64,000 nt of DNA, from positions 3,353,001-3,417,000 of the forward strand of contig NZ_CP126080.1 in NCBI RefSeq assembly GCF_030122805.1, given 5' to 3'. Under the pieces are notes generated by a model. The model was not told the origin of the DNA, ran no database searches, and saw nothing but the letters and a program-made list of their open reading frames with translations. The translations under genes were made by a program, and so were the position numbers. Shown piece after piece: positions 55,618 through 64,000 of this stretch. This DNA comes from Mesobacillus sp. AQ2. GTDB taxonomy: Bacteria > Bacillota > Bacilli > Bacillales > Cytobacillaceae. How positions within the stretch are numbered: the stretch's first letter is position 1; the number at the start of each line of letters is the position of its first letter.

Positions 55618-56256
55618 TCACCTCTTCTTACTAACCGCTACGCCATCGCCAATCGGAAGTATGATCGTGTCATACTCCTCATTGGCTGCAAGCCAGCGGT
55701 TGAATTCGTCTATTTTTTTTACCAGGCTGCGGACTCTTCTGCTTTCTGCTTCCTGGTTATATACAAGCCCCTTAAAAAGGATGTTATCCGTGATGATCAT
55801 TCCCCCGGGTTTCAAGTAACTCGAGTACAGTTCGAAAAATCGTTTGTACTGTCCTTTTGCCGCATCAATGAAAATAGCGTCAAATGGAGCATGGGCCGCG
55901 ACTTCCACTTCAAGCTCAAGCGCATCCCCTTTGATTTGGGTGATTCGGTCCTGCATGCCCGATCTTTTAATATAATCGACGGCAAGCTCGTACCGGTCTT
56001 CATCACGCTCGAGTGTGATGATATTAGCCTGCGGCAGGGCAAATGCCATCCTCATTGCGGAATAGCCGATTGCAGTCCCGACTTCCAGGATTGTTTCCGG
56101 CTGCTGGATTCTTAGAAGCTGGAGCATTGTTTCTATGCCGGCCTGCTCCATAATGGGTACACCGTTAAGCAACGCATACTCTTCCATCTCGGATAGTATG
56201 CCATCTCTGGGCTGTATGAGAGAATCTATATAATTCTGCAGCTCTTCGTTCAGCAA
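55618..56256 (-). CDS. trmR: tRNA mo5U34 methyltransferase TrmR (YrrM)
   Basis: 212 residues of the class I O-methyltransferase family. Motif I is ILEVGTAIGYSAMRMAFAL near residue 57, with FDAIFIDAAKGQYKRFFE and GGMIITDNILFKG following. TrmR methylates 5-hydroxyuridine to 5-methoxyuridine at tRNA position 34 (known in B. subtilis). It is adjacent to trhP1 and trhP2, which make its substrate. The start is TTG with GAGGTG upstream. Confidence 0.92.
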   Translation of the reverse strand: MLNEELQNYIDSLIQPRDGILSEMEEYALLNGVPIMEQAGIETMLQLLRIQQPETILEVGTAIGYSAMRMAFALPQANIITLERDEDRYELAVDYIKRSGMQDRITQIKGDALELEVEVAAHAPFDAIFIDAAKGQYKRFFELYSSYLKPGGMIITDNILFKGLVYNQEAESRRVRSLVKKIDEFNRWLAANEEYDTIILPIGDGVAVSKKR

Positions 56257-56498
56257 GCTGCCTCACCTCTATTCAAAGGCTCTAAAGAAAGCCAGAGTAG
56301 GTTTTGACATGACTGTACAGGCATGAAAAAAATAGCGTTCACAGGTTAAAAGAGAAAACCAAACAGGTCCATTAGCTAAAAAGCTTAAACTCCTTCATCT
56401 GCAATGCACGCTATCGAATAAACACTGACGCCCAAATAGAGCATCCGCCAGACAGTAACATGACTATAAAAAAACACTTGAATTATTTTACCACAATA

Positions 56499-56533
56499 AG
56501 AAGGGAAATGCGAACCTTTCTGCATTTCCCTTT
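56499..56533 (-). terminator. Terminator after mltG
   Basis: AAGGGAAATGC pairs with GCATTTCCCTT around a 10-nt loop and is followed by CTTATT on the minus strand. The next 240 nt (56257-56498) show no gene. Confidence 0.85.
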
Positions 56534-56541
56534 TATTGCTG

Positions 56542-57693
56542 TTATTTTTTATTGGTGATATGTTCATTCACTTTGCGATTATGCTCATCCAGAGTCTTCG
56601 AGAAGAGCACCTCACCTGTGGATGTCGCGATGAAATACATATCATCAGTGTCAGCTGGAGCCAGTGCGGCTTCAATTGACATGATCCCGGGATTGGCGAT
56701 AGGTCCAGGTGGCAGCCCCTGGATTTTATAGGTATTATAAGGGTCATCGATTTCAAGATCCTTAAAATACACGCGTTCTTTATGTTCGCCGTGGGCATAC
56801 AGGACAGTTGGGTCTGTCTGCAGCATCATTCCGTCTTCCAGGCGATTGTAGAAGACGCTGGCAATCTTATCGCGGTCTGCTTTCTCAGTTGCTTCCTCTT
56901 CGATTAGTGATGCCATCGTCATTAATTCATGCGTCGACATTTCCTGTTCTTCCATCTGTCCCCTGAATTCACCAAGCACTTCCTTCGTCTTTGTCAGCAT
57001 GACAGTGACAATTTCCTCGATTGTTGGTTTTTCGGAGTAAAATGGGTAAGTAGCAGGGAATAGATAGCCTTCTAGCGGGTACTTCACATTCTCTTTCAGG
57101 ATTTCATCAGTAAGGACATCCGGATATTTCTCCATCATTTTTTTGATGAATTCTTTATCGTTCAGCTGTTTGAAAACTTCTGCTTCATCCTGCTGTGTTT
57201 TTTCAGCAATGATCCCGGCAATTTGTTTCAGCTGTTTACCTTCAGGAATTGTGATCTTCATGACCACATCCTGCATGACTTTACCTGTTTTCAAGCTTGT
57301 GATGATTTCAGGCAGCGTCATTGACGGTTTCATTTTATAATCTCCGGCCATGAAGCCGGCTTCATTTTTGAACTTCACATAATATTTGAAGACTCGGGCA
57401 TCCCTTATGACCCCTTTATCCTCAAGAATCTGCCCGATACCTGTAGTAGAAGAACCAATAGGAATCGTGACATCGATGGTTTTCTTGCTGTTTTCCTCGA
57501 CAGGCTTCATGGCTTCTTTTATGTAATAATAGCCGCCGCCGCCGATCGCTCCGATGAGCAAGATGGCCACGATTGCAGTAATGAAAACAATCTTCCTCAC
57601 AATTTTCGCTTCTTTCTGCTGCTCAATCAGCTTTTCAGTAATCAAATTTTTCTTATCTTTTTTCGGATCCTGTATATTCTTTTCGTCAGACAT
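56542..57693 (-). CDS. mltG: Endolytic murein transglycosylase MltG
   Basis: 383 residues. A cytoplasmic charged N-terminus (KDKKNLITEKLIEQQKE) is followed by one membrane helix (about 40-62), a LysM-like domain and the YceG catalytic domain with ASLIEEEATEKADRDKIASVFYNRL, holding the catalytic glutamate, and QGLPPGPIANPG. It cleaves nascent peptidoglycan strands at the membrane. ATG at 57693 with GGAGGGGG upstream. Its upstream region carries the inverted-repeat array. Confidence 0.93.
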   Translation of the reverse strand: MSDEKNIQDPKKDKKNLITEKLIEQQKEAKIVRKIVFITAIVAILLIGAIGGGGYYYIKEAMKPVEENSKKTIDVTIPIGSSTTGIGQILEDKGVIRDARVFKYYVKFKNEAGFMAGDYKMKPSMTLPEIITSLKTGKVMQDVVMKITIPEGKQLKQIAGIIAEKTQQDEAEVFKQLNDKEFIKKMMEKYPDVLTDEILKENVKYPLEGYLFPATYPFYSEKPTIEEIVTVMLTKTKEVLGEFRGQMEEQEMSTHELMTMASLIEEEATEKADRDKIASVFYNRLEDGMMLQTDPTVLYAHGEHKERVYFKDLEIDDPYNTYKIQGLPPGPIANPGIMSIEAALAPADTDDMYFIATSTGEVLFSKTLDEHNRKVNEHITNKK

Positions 57694-57756
57694 AAGTTCC
57701 CCCTCCAGATAACAAAACATACTTCCTGGATACTCTCTATTATCACATCTCGAACC

Positions 57757-57787
57757 ATTATACTATATTTTCTATTTCTATTTGCAA
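57757..57787 (-). promoter_or_regulatory. Possible sigma-A promoter of mltG
   Basis: TTGCAA (57782-57787) and TATAAT (57757-57762) on the minus strand, with a 19-nt spacer, slightly too long for an optimal promoter. Confidence 0.45.
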
Positions 57788-57955
57788 ATAATTACGAAAA
57801 AATACCTTGAACGACAAACAAACCAAAAATTCGACAATGATGTTAGATATGTTCTGACACCCATATGCAGTGCCTTTTATGGAAGGTGCTATTGTGGAAG
57901 GCAAATATTGATTACACATTTTAAGATTTAGCTTTGTTTGATTGTTAGAGTTCTT

Positions 57956-58103
57956 CTATCGGACACTTCTTCAGGATTCTTCTCCTTGTTTGTCCGATAG
58001 CGCCCTTCTATCAGACACTTATTCGGGATACAGCATCCTGTTTGTCCGTTAGAGCCTTCTATCGGACGCATACCTAAGAATCATGCCACTGATTGTCCAT
58101 TTA
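57956..58103. repeat. Three 51-52-bp units, each an inverted repeat with a 25-nt loop
   Basis: Unit 1: CTATCGGACA (57956-57965) and TGTCCGATAG (57991-58000), a perfect 10-bp dyad. Unit 2: 58008-58017 and 58043-58052 (8 of 10 pair). Unit 3: 58059-58068 and 58094-58103 (about half pair). The loop is 25 nt in every unit. The array fills the gap upstream of mltG; the rest of 57788-57955 shows no gene. Confidence 0.88.
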
Positions 58104-58120
58104 TATTTTTCCGGCAAAAA

Positions 58121-58153
58121 ATAAAAGGACCAGGCTTCATTCGCCTGGTCCAG
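58121..58153 (-). terminator. Terminator after yrzB
   Basis: GGACCAGGC pairs with GCCTGGTCC around a 7-nt loop and is followed on the minus strand by TTTTATTTTTT. Confidence 0.92.
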
Positions 58154-58164
58154 ATTTGACAATC

Positions 58165-58452
58165 TTATTCTTCGTCTTGCTCGGCAAGGAATGTTTCGAG
58201 CATTTCTTCAATCATGTCCCACTCTTCATCTGTTTCGATTGGCATGAGCTCGCCATCTTCATTATCTTCTGTTGGTGTGAAAGCAGATGCGTGGATTTCG
58301 ATTTCCTCATCATCGTTATCTTCTGCTCCGACTGGATAATAAAGTACATATGATTTTCCGAACTCTTCGGAATCAAATGTGAAAAGTACTTCGCATAATT
58401 GTTCGTTGCCGTTTTCGTCTACTACTGTAATGTTGTTTTCACCGTGATCCAT
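58165..58452 (-). CDS. yrzB: DUF1292 protein YrzB
   Basis: 95-residue acidic protein of the DUF1292 family, with [19 protein letters not shown] and SYVLYYPVG as beta strands and an acidic C-terminus ending FLAEQDEE. It is the third gene of yrzL-yrrK-yrzB, as in B. subtilis. The ATG at 58452 has GAGGTG 6 nt upstream. Function unknown; a terminator follows. Confidence 0.9.
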   Translation of the reverse strand: MDHGENNITVVDENGNEQLCEVLFTFDSEEFGKSYVLYYPVGAEDNDDEEIEIHASAFTPTEDNEDGELMPIETDEEWDMIEEMLETFLAEQDEE

Positions 58453-58467
58453 TGTAGTCACCTCAAT

Positions 58468-58884
58468 TTAATTTTGGCTGTTCAAATAGCCTTGTAAGAT
58501 CATTACTGCGGCCATCTTATCGATGACCTTCTTTCTTTTTTTGCGGCTTACATCTGCCTCAAGCAAAACTCTCTCGGCAGCCACTGTCGTCAGACGCTCG
58601 TCCCATAAAATGGTTTGAACCCCAAACCGTTCTTCAAGCTCACGGGCATAGAACTGGCTTGCTTCGCCGCGCGGGCCAATCGTCCCGTTCATATTCTTCG
58701 GCAAACCTACGACTACTTTGCCGACTTCGTTCTCTTTTATTATTTTACCAATTTCATCGAAACCAAACACATTTTCTTCTTCGTTGATTTTCAATGTTTC
58801 AAGTCCCTGAGCTGTCCAGCCGAGTTCATCGCTCAGGGCTATGCCGACCGTTTTCGATCCGACATCCAGTCCCATGATCCGCAA
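58468..58884 (-). CDS. yrrK: YqgF/RuvX family pre-16S rRNA nuclease (YrrK)
   Basis: 138 residues of the RNase H fold. N-terminal [21 protein letters not shown] carries the first acidic residue. [19 protein letters not shown] and [19 protein letters not shown] carry the others, and the C-terminus is [20 protein letters not shown]. The family was called putative Holliday junction resolvase and matures 16S rRNA 5' ends in E. coli (known). The TTG start gives the family start; the ribosome site is GAGGGG. Confidence 0.93.
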   Translation of the reverse strand: MRIMGLDVGSKTVGIALSDELGWTAQGLETLKINEEENVFGFDEIGKIIKENEVGKVVVGLPKNMNGTIGPRGEASQFYARELEERFGVQTILWDERLTTVAAERVLLEADVSRKKRKKVIDKMAAVMILQGYLNSQN

Positions 58885-58885
58885 T

Positions 58886-59155
58886 TTATTTCCCCTCTCG
58901 ATGGTTCCTTAAGTAGGATTTAACCAGTTCCTCGATAATTTCATCCCGCTCCAGCTTGCGGATGATGTTGCGGGCATCCCGATGGCGGGGAATATAGGCC
59001 GGGTCGCCAGAGAGCAAATATCCGACGATTTGGTTGATCGGGTTATATCCCTTTTCCTGCAGCGCTTCGTACACCTGCAGCAGGACTTCATTGGCATCAT
59101 GCTCAAAAGGCTCTTCGGGAAAATTAAATCTCATCGTTTTATCAAAAGAGCTCAT
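58886..59155 (-). CDS. yrzL: IreB-family regulatory phosphoprotein (YrzL)
   Basis: 89 residues. It starts [15 protein letters not shown] and contains [35 protein letters not shown], the IreB (UPF0297) signature. In Enterococcus IreB is phosphorylated by the Ser/Thr kinase IreK and affects cephalosporin resistance (known). ATG at 59155 with GAGGTG upstream. It is the first gene of yrzL-yrrK-yrzB, behind a promoter that overlaps the alaS stop codon. Confidence 0.93.
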   Translation of the reverse strand: MSSFDKTMRFNFPEEPFEHDANEVLLQVYEALQEKGYNPINQIVGYLLSGDPAYIPRHRDARNIIRKLERDEIIEELVKSYLRNHREGK

Positions 59156-59211
59156 CGAATGCACCTCACTTTTAAGAAATGGCAGGTAAAATTTTCTTTC
59201 AAGATACCTTC

Positions 59212-59239
59212 ATTCTACACTACTTTACTTTTATATCAA
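59212..59239 (-). promoter_or_regulatory. Sigma-A promoter of yrzL-yrrK-yrzB
   Basis: TTGATA (59234-59239), 16-nt spacer, TAGAAT (59212-59217) on the minus strand. The -35 box includes the alaS stop codon. Confidence 0.65.
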
Positions 59240-61869
59240 ATTGATTTTACCCATTCTTCGGCAAATTGAAGCGCATTGTCGAGTTTTGATGGGTCTTTTC
59301 CGCCAGCCTGGGCCATATCCGGACGGCCTCCGCCGCCGCCGCCGCAAATGGCTGCTGCTTCCTTGATCAATTTTCCAGCCTGATAGCCTTGCTTGATCAA
59401 ATCATCTGTAACAGCTGCAATCAGGTTGACCTTGCTGCCATCTGTCATGCCAAGCAGGATGACTGCAGAACCAAGTTTTTGCTTTAAGTCATCAGCCATA
59501 TTTCGCAGGCTGTTCATATCAGAAGCCTGGACGCGTGCAGCAAGCAGTTGGACACCGTTAATTTCTTTGACCTGTGATGTTAGGCTCCCTGCTTCAATAT
59601 TTCCCAATTTAGCAGCAAGGGATTCATTTTCGCGCTGCAGCTGCTTCATTTCTGTGAGCAGTGAATCGATCCTGTTCGCCACTTCCCTCGGAGAAGTCTT
59701 CAGCTTACCAGCAGCTTCCTTCAGTATGCCGATCTGGTCGTTAAGCACCTTGTAAGCCGCTTCGCCGGTTACAGCCTCTATCCTTCTTGTTCCAGCACCG
59801 ATGCCGCCTTCGGATACAATCTTGAAAAGCCCGATGACAGATGTATTAGGAACATGGCATCCGCCGCAAAGCTCGAGGCTGTAGTCGCCAACTTTTACGA
59901 CACGGACAATATCACCATATTTCTCGCCAAACAATGCCATCGCACCCATTGCCTTCGCTTCAGCAATTGGCTTGAAGCTCGTCTCCACCTGGATGCTTCT
60001 CCAGATTTTTTCGTTGACGATAGCTTCTACTTGCTCAAGTTCTTCAGCGGTTACCTGGCCGAAGTGAGAAAAGTCGAATCGGAGTCTGTCTGGCTCGACA
60101 AGTGACCCTGCCTGATTGACGTGCGTGCCCAGTACATCCTTCAACGCCTGATGCAGCAGGTGTGTTGCAGTATGGTTCTTGATGATTTTTGCACGGTTAT
60201 CCTGATCGACTTTTGCAGTGACTTCAAGTCCTTTCGAAACAGTTCCTTCCACCACCACTGCATTGTGGAGGTTTTGACCATTCGGAGCTTTCTTGACGTC
60301 TTTCACTGACAGCTTGACGCCATTTGCTTCGACTGTACCTTTATCAGCTATCTGTCCGCCGCTTTCAGCGTAGAAAGGTGTGACATCAAGGATGAAATGG
60401 ATTTCGTCGCCAGCATTCGCTTCCTCAACAAGCTCGCCTTCCTTAATCAATGCAACGATTTTGCTGTTCGTTTCAAAGTTATCATATCCGACGAACTCGC
60501 TGCTTTCTTTAATATCCCCCAGAACGCCTCCCTGAACCTGCATGGAACCAACATCCTGGCGTGCCGCACGAGCTCTTTCACGCTGGAGTTCCATTTCTCT
60601 TTCAAAGCCTTCGTGGTCGACCTTCAAACCTTCTTCTTCTGCATACTCTTCGGTCAGTTCAACTGGAAATCCATATGTGTCGTATAGTCTGAAGACATCC
60701 TCACCCTGGATTTTGCCGCTGCCTTTTTCCTTTTCCTTCTTAATCAATTCAGAGAGAATAGCGAGGCCTTCGTGCAGCGTTTCATGGAAGCGGTCTTCTT
60801 CATTTTTGATGACCTTCTGGATAAAGTCGGTCTTTTCTTTTACTTCCGGGTAGAAATCATGCATGATTTCGCCCACTACCGGCACCAATTCAAACATGAA
60901 TGGCCGGTTGATGTTCAGCTTTTTTGCATAACGTACAGCACGGCGCAATAAACGGCGAAGTACATACCCGCGGCCTTCGTTGGAAGGAAGTGCACCGTCA
61001 CCGACAGCGAAAGCTACAGTACGGATGTGGTCAGCAATAACTTTGAATGCTTCATCCTTCTCTTTGGACTGTCCGTATTTTTCACCGGAGATTTCCTCAG
61101 TTGCATTGATGATTGGCATGAACAAGTCTGTTTCAAAGTTTGTTGGAACATCCTGGACTACAGAAGCCATACGCTCCAGTCCCATACCAGTATCAATATT
61201 TTTCTTCGGAAGCGGCGTGTATGTGCCATCCGGATTATGGTTGAATTCAGAGAACACAAGGTTCCATACTTCGAGGTAACGGTCATTTTCACCGCCAGGA
61301 TAAAGCTCCGGGTCTTCAGGGTCGTTGCCGTATTCAGGACCTCTGTCATAGAAGATTTCTGTGTTCGGACCGCTTGGGCCTTCACCGATGTCCCAGAAGT
61401 TACCCTCCAGACGGATGATCCGCTCTTCAGGAATGCCGATTTTATCTTTCCAGATGTTAAACGCCTCATCATCCTCAGGGTGAATCGTCACGGATAATTT
61501 TTCAGGATCAAATCCGATCCACTTCTCACTCGTTAGAAATTCCCATGCAAATTCAATTGCTTCTACCTTGAAGTAGTCACCGATCGAAAAGTTGCCGAGC
61601 ATTTCAAAGAAGGTATGGTGGCGTGCTGTTTTGCCGACATTTTCGATGTCATTCGTACGAATCGATTTTTGCGCATTGGTGATACGCGGGTTTGCCGGAA
61701 TAACACGGCCGTCAAAATACTTCTTCAATGTCGCTACACCGCTGTTGATCCAAAGCAAGGACGGATCATCGTGCGGAACAAGTGAAGCACTTGGCTCTAT
61801 GGCATGGCCTTTTTCCTTAAAAAATTCAAGATACATTCTTCTGATTTCAGAACCTGTCAGTTTCTTCAT
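59236..61869 (-). CDS. alaS: Alanyl-tRNA synthetase
   Basis: 877 residues. The class II catalytic core is N-terminal ([16 protein letters not shown], then [16 protein letters not shown]). The editing domain has [13 protein letters not shown] with HxxxH and the metal site CGGCH near residue 665. The C-terminal oligomerisation and tRNA-binding domain has a glycine-rich [17 protein letters not shown]. It charges tRNA-Ala and clears mischarged Ser and Gly. ATG at 61869 with AGGAGG upstream, behind an alanine T-box leader. Confidence 0.98.
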   Translation of the reverse strand: MKKLTGSEIRRMYLEFFKEKGHAIEPSASLVPHDDPSLLWINSGVATLKKYFDGRVIPANPRITNAQKSIRTNDIENVGKTARHHTFFEMLGNFSIGDYFKVEAIEFAWEFLTSEKWIGFDPEKLSVTIHPEDDEAFNIWKDKIGIPEERIIRLEGNFWDIGEGPSGPNTEIFYDRGPEYGNDPEDPELYPGGENDRYLEVWNLVFSEFNHNPDGTYTPLPKKNIDTGMGLERMASVVQDVPTNFETDLFMPIINATEEISGEKYGQSKEKDEAFKVIADHIRTVAFAVGDGALPSNEGRGYVLRRLLRRAVRYAKKLNINRPFMFELVPVVGEIMHDFYPEVKEKTDFIQKVIKNEEDRFHETLHEGLAILSELIKKEKEKGSGKIQGEDVFRLYDTYGFPVELTEEYAEEEGLKVDHEGFEREMELQRERARAARQDVGSMQVQGGVLGDIKESSEFVGYDNFETNSKIVALIKEGELVEEANAGDEIHFILDVTPFYAESGGQIADKGTVEANGVKLSVKDVKKAPNGQNLHNAVVVEGTVSKGLEVTAKVDQDNRAKIIKNHTATHLLHQALKDVLGTHVNQAGSLVEPDRLRFDFSHFGQVTAEELEQVEAIVNEKIWRSIQVETSFKPIAEAKAMGAMALFGEKYGDIVRVVKVGDYSLELCGGCHVPNTSVIGLFKIVSEGGIGAGTRRIEAVTGEAAYKVLNDQIGILKEAAGKLKTSPREVANRIDSLLTEMKQLQRENESLAAKLGNIEAGSLTSQVKEINGVQLLAARVQASDMNSLRNMADDLKQKLGSAVILLGMTDGSKVNLIAAVTDDLIKQGYQAGKLIKEAAAICGGGGGGRPDMAQAGGKDPSKLDNALQFAEEWVKSI

Positions 61870-61921
61870 GAAACAAACCTCCTAAATCCTTGTGAAATTT
61901 TAGCTTTCAGGGATTTTAGGC

Positions 61922-62152
61922 AACAAAAAAAGCCCTCATCCCTGGACAGGGACGAGAGCTTGCTCGCGGTACCACCCTGATTATGGACGCAAAAACGCAC
62001 GCCCATCTCTCAATGACGCTTTAACGCAGCTGCTACGGCAGGTTTTGCCTGCACTCCGGAATAGCCTTCTGTTATCCTTCACCGGGGATTCTTTCAGCCT
62101 GGGCAATCCCTCTCTGGACGATGGTCTATAACATACTCGTTCCTTCTACATT
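61922..62152 (-). promoter_or_regulatory. T-box riboswitch leader of alaS
   Basis: The conserved T-box sequence AGGGTGGTACCGCG lies at about 61965-61979 on the minus strand. The following stem (CTCTCGTCCC with GGGATGAGGG, 61928-61954) ends in TTTTTTT and is the terminator; the T-box can form the competing antiterminator. Stem I lies around 62030-62150; a GCT-A in the AGAAGGCTATTCC stretch is the likely alanine specifier. The leader activates alaS when tRNA-Ala is uncharged. Confidence 0.95.
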
Positions 62153-62177
62153 TTTCGAATTATTAATCTATAGCCGA

Positions 62178-62206
62178 ATTATATATAGCTGGATTGCGTT
62201 TGTCAA
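62178..62206 (-). promoter_or_regulatory. Consensus sigma-A promoter of alaS
   Basis: TTGACA (62201-62206), 17-nt spacer, TATAAT (62178-62183) on the minus strand; a perfect match, fitting strong initiation with control passed to the T-box. Confidence 0.93.
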
Positions 62207-62222
62207 ACGACTTGGCATAAAT

Positions 62223-63305
62223 TTATGTCGGACGTGCTTTTTTTCTTTCAAGAATGATGTGGTCTTTTGCGTGGATCAGTGCCGCCCTCAAAACAACCAG
62301 TACGGGAACGGCCAAAATCAGCCCAAGGATGCCGCCTACTTCTTCTCCTGCCAGAAGCGCGAACATGATCATCAAAGGATGCATATGCAGGCTTTTTCCG
62401 ACAATCAGCGGGGATAGGATGTTACCTTCCAGAAATTGCAGTGAAAAGACGATCACAAGTGACAGCAGTACCATTTTCATAGACATTGTTGCGGCGATGA
62501 TGACAGCCGGTATTGCCCCAATGATCGGACCGAAATACGGGATCACATTCGTAATTCCGACAATGGCTCCAAGAAGGAGCGAATACTTAATACCCGCAAG
62601 CCAGAAAAACAACGAGGAGAGCACACCGATGATCAGACAGATGAGAAGCTGGCCGCGTATATAGCTGCCGAGCGACTTGTCGACTTCATGAAGAAATCTT
62701 GCGCCCGGCTGCCTCCATTGCCTGGGGGTTAAGTACCAGGCTGCCTTTTTCATTGCATCGAAGTCCTTAAGCATGTAAAAGGCAATGAACGGAATCACCG
62801 CAATCGTCAAAATGGAATTAATGATTCCCATCAAAACAGACATCGTTCCTTCAAGCACTCCATCAAGCCATTGCTCCATACTGTTGATTCCATCCTCGAT
62901 CCTCTCATGTATCCCTGCTGGCCATGTCGAGGTCTGGTCAACCACATTGTTAACCATCTGTTTATATTGTTCGGCGAAATATGGGGCGTTCTCCGTCAAA
63001 TCACGCAGCTGGCGGATTAAAGCAGGAATACCCTTATAAAAAGCAAAACCTGCGCCGCCAAAAAATAAAATATAAATGATCAAAATCGATACTCCCCGGT
63101 GCAAGCCCCTTTGGTGAAGGGATTCAACAATCGGGTGAAGCAGATATGTAATGAAAGCAGCTATCGAAAAAGGAATCAGCAATGATATTAATATTTGAAG
63201 CACAGGTACCCATAGAGATTGAAGCTTGATAAAAACAAAAAGTACAATAAACAAAAGGAGAAGAAATCCAAGCCGGTAGTACCATTTCATTTGGATATTC
63301 ACCAT
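62223..63305 (-). CDS. yrrI: AI-2E family transporter YrrI
   Basis: 360-residue polytopic membrane protein of the AI-2E (PerM/UPF0118) family with about seven to eight helices. The family signature covers GIKYSLLLGAIVGITNVIPYFGPIIGAIP and then GKSLHMHPLMIMFALLAGEEVGGILGLILAVP. Some members act as Na+/H+ antiporters or export AI-2; the substrate here is unknown. ATG with GGAGGGAGGG upstream. It lies just before the alaS promoter, as in B. subtilis. Confidence 0.92.
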   Translation of the reverse strand: MVNIQMKWYYRLGFLLLLFIVLFVFIKLQSLWVPVLQILISLLIPFSIAAFITYLLHPIVESLHQRGLHRGVSILIIYILFFGGAGFAFYKGIPALIRQLRDLTENAPYFAEQYKQMVNNVVDQTSTWPAGIHERIEDGINSMEQWLDGVLEGTMSVLMGIINSILTIAVIPFIAFYMLKDFDAMKKAAWYLTPRQWRQPGARFLHEVDKSLGSYIRGQLLICLIIGVLSSLFFWLAGIKYSLLLGAIVGITNVIPYFGPIIGAIPAVIIAATMSMKMVLLSLVIVFSLQFLEGNILSPLIVGKSLHMHPLMIMFALLAGEEVGGILGLILAVPVLVVLRAALIHAKDHIILERKKARPT

Positions 63306-63410
63306 GTTCGCCCTCCCTCCTGTTTATTCTTGAAAGAAAGGAAGCGGATTATACCTTTTATTGGTACCGAGGCGGGATTTTTTTAAATAAAAAGGACCGA
63401 TAATTTACTT

Positions 63411-63500
63411 TTTATAGCGAGTTTTTGCTTTTTATAGCGACTTTTTAGTTTTTATAGCGACTTTTTACTATTTATAGCGACTTTCGCCATAATATAGCGA
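63411..63500. repeat. 20-bp tandem repeat, five units
   Basis: TATAGCGA recurs exactly every 20 nt at 63413, 63433, 63453, 63473 and 63493. The unit is TTTATAGCGACTTTTTAGTT with the last unit degenerate. It lies upstream of yrrI and downstream of yrzQ; the rest of 63306-63540 shows no gene. Confidence 0.92.
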
Positions 63501-63540
63501 ACTGAAAATTCCGGAGGTTTTTTTCCATTTCCCCAACTAG

Positions 63541-63572
63541 AAAATCCCCTGCATAAAAAACTACAGGGGATT
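63541..63572 (-). terminator. Terminator after yrzQ
   Basis: AATCCCCTG pairs with CAGGGGATT around a 12-nt loop and is followed on the minus strand by TTCTAG, a weak T-tract. Confidence 0.75.
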
Positions 63573-63582
63573 GGTTCCTTTT

Positions 63583-63717
63583 TTAAAGAAATGCTTTTGT
63601 CATTTTTCTGCCTAGCTTCTTCATTTTCCTGCCAGACACCATATTGTTGTTGGAAGCATAGTTATAGGCTGCCATACCTGCGCCAAATGCGATCACGGAG
63701 GTTAACATTTTGTTCAT
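63583..63717 (-). CDS. yrzQ: YrzQ-like small protein (DUF3918)
   Basis: 44 residues. A short hydrophobic N-terminus (MLTSVIAFGAGMAAYNYA) is followed by a basic tail (GRKMKKLGRKMTKAFL). It matches the YrzQ family, which precedes the yrrI gene in B. subtilis. ATG at 63717 with GAGGTG upstream. Function unknown; probably a membrane-associated peptide. Confidence 0.85.
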   Translation of the reverse strand: MNKMLTSVIAFGAGMAAYNYASNNNMVSGRKMKKLGRKMTKAFL

Positions 63718-63740
63718 GTGTTTCACCTCTTCGGTTTATT

Positions 63741-63932
63741 TTACATGCCGTATTGACGTTGATCTTCGTCGAATAAGTCATCAAGGGAGCTGAGGGTTCC
63801 ATCCTCTTCGACTTGATGGGTATGGATCAGACCTTTATTCAAAGACAGCTCTATGAAGCAATTCCAGCAATAATATTGGTTGATGCCAATTTTGCCAATA
63901 TCCTTGCTTCTGCAATTGGGACAACTTAACAT
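63741..63932 (-). CDS. yrzR: YrzR-like zinc-ribbon protein
   Basis: 63 residues. A C4 zinc ribbon is visible at the N-terminus (CPNCRSKDIGKIGINQYYCWNC), followed by an acidic tail ending DEDQRQYGM. It is in the same place as yrzR in B. subtilis. The ATG has GAGGTG 5 nt upstream, within the end of the next gene. Function unknown. Confidence 0.82.
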   Translation of the reverse strand: MLSCPNCRSKDIGKIGINQYYCWNCFIELSLNKGLIHTHQVEEDGTLSSLDDLFDEDQRQYGM

Positions 63933-63941
63933 AAGGACACC

Positions 63942-64000
63942 TCATCTCGGTTTAACTGTCACGATGATGGCATCCTTTCCGATTGCAGGCGGACCGGTTG
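63942..64000 (-). CDS. C-terminal end of a YrrD-like protein (partial)
   Basis: Nineteen residues and a stop: the frame reads TGPPAIGKDAIIVTVKPR. Position and gene order match yrrD (PRC-barrel protein) upstream of yrzR in B. subtilis. Too short to assign by sequence; the gene continues beyond the right edge. Confidence 0.4.
   Translation of the reverse strand, partial: TGPPAIGKDAIIVTVKPR

Noticed and set aside
61922..62152. tRNA gene in the conserved structured region upstream of alaS
   Set aside because: The structure is a T-box leader with the diagnostic GGTGGTACCGCG sequence and terminator; no cloverleaf or CCA end is present.

Overview
The window is a 64 kb stretch of chromosome from a low-to-moderate GC, endospore-forming, competence-gene-bearing member of the Bacillaceae. 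The gene content and order match the Bacillus subtilis pgpH-phoH to yrrD segment gene for gene over long stretches. Sporulation genes (yqfC, yqfD, spoIIP, gpr, sda, sigK, yqxA) and the comE operon confirm a spore-forming Bacillus relative. The repeat content and differences from B. subtilis suggest a genus outside the B. subtilis group (Mesobacillus/Cytobacillus/Neobacillus-like), but the genus is an inference. Most genes lie on the minus strand, so transcription runs right to left.

Region 1 (1-19.7 kb): 5' end of pgpH, phoH, yqfD, yqfC, yqfB, floA, nfeD (yqeZ), yqeY, rpsU; a plus-strand Na/Pi cotransporter-like gene (yqeW); then mtaB, rsmE, prmA, the hrcA-grpE-dnaK-dnaJ heat-shock cluster with a CIRCE operator, hemW and lepA. 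Region 2 (19.7-24.5 kb): an accessory insertion holding a frameshifted NERD-domain gene and a 14-unit, about 52-bp tandem repeat array, followed by yqxA, spoIIP and gpr. Region 3 (24.5-38.4 kb): rpsT, holA, yqzM, comEC-comEB-comEA, divergent comER, the yqeM-rsfS-yqeK-nadD-yhbY-aroE-yqeH-yqeG operon, sda behind a cluster of DnaA boxes, psd and pssA. Region 4 (38.4-50 kb) is more mosaic: oligoendopeptidase F, a YjcZ-like miniprotein, an orphan response regulator, a truncated globin, a DsrE/TusA/SQR-like/DUF1641 sulfur module behind a promoter with a G-tract in its spacer, an uninterrupted sigK, a cluster of very small genes (YrzI and relatives), yrhC, mtnN, yrzA and an acyltransferase. Region 5 (49.5-64 kb): yrrS, pbpI, greA, udk, trhP2-trhP1-trmR (wobble uridine modification), mltG, yrzB, yrrK, yrzL (ireB), alaS behind a T-box, the yrrI permease, yrzQ, yrzR and the end of a yrrD-like gene.

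The most unusual signals are not protein genes. Four different intergenic tandem-repeat arrays occur (41-bp, 52-bp, 51-52-bp with constant 25-nt loops, and 20-bp periods); they have different sequences but possibly share a short YTAT-N-G...GAC core. In two places (yqfB/yqfC and greA/pbpI) an intrinsic terminator hairpin contains the next gene's Shine-Dalgarno sequence in its 3' arm and its T-tract runs directly into the ATG. A set of genes of about 20-45 codons around 45.6-46.4 kb includes a 19-codon relative of YrzI. The sulfur module promoter looks like a CsoR/CstR-type target although no such regulator is in the window. All coordinates, motifs and repeat counts were read by eye; family assignments rest on recognition of protein sequence and gene order, without database searches.
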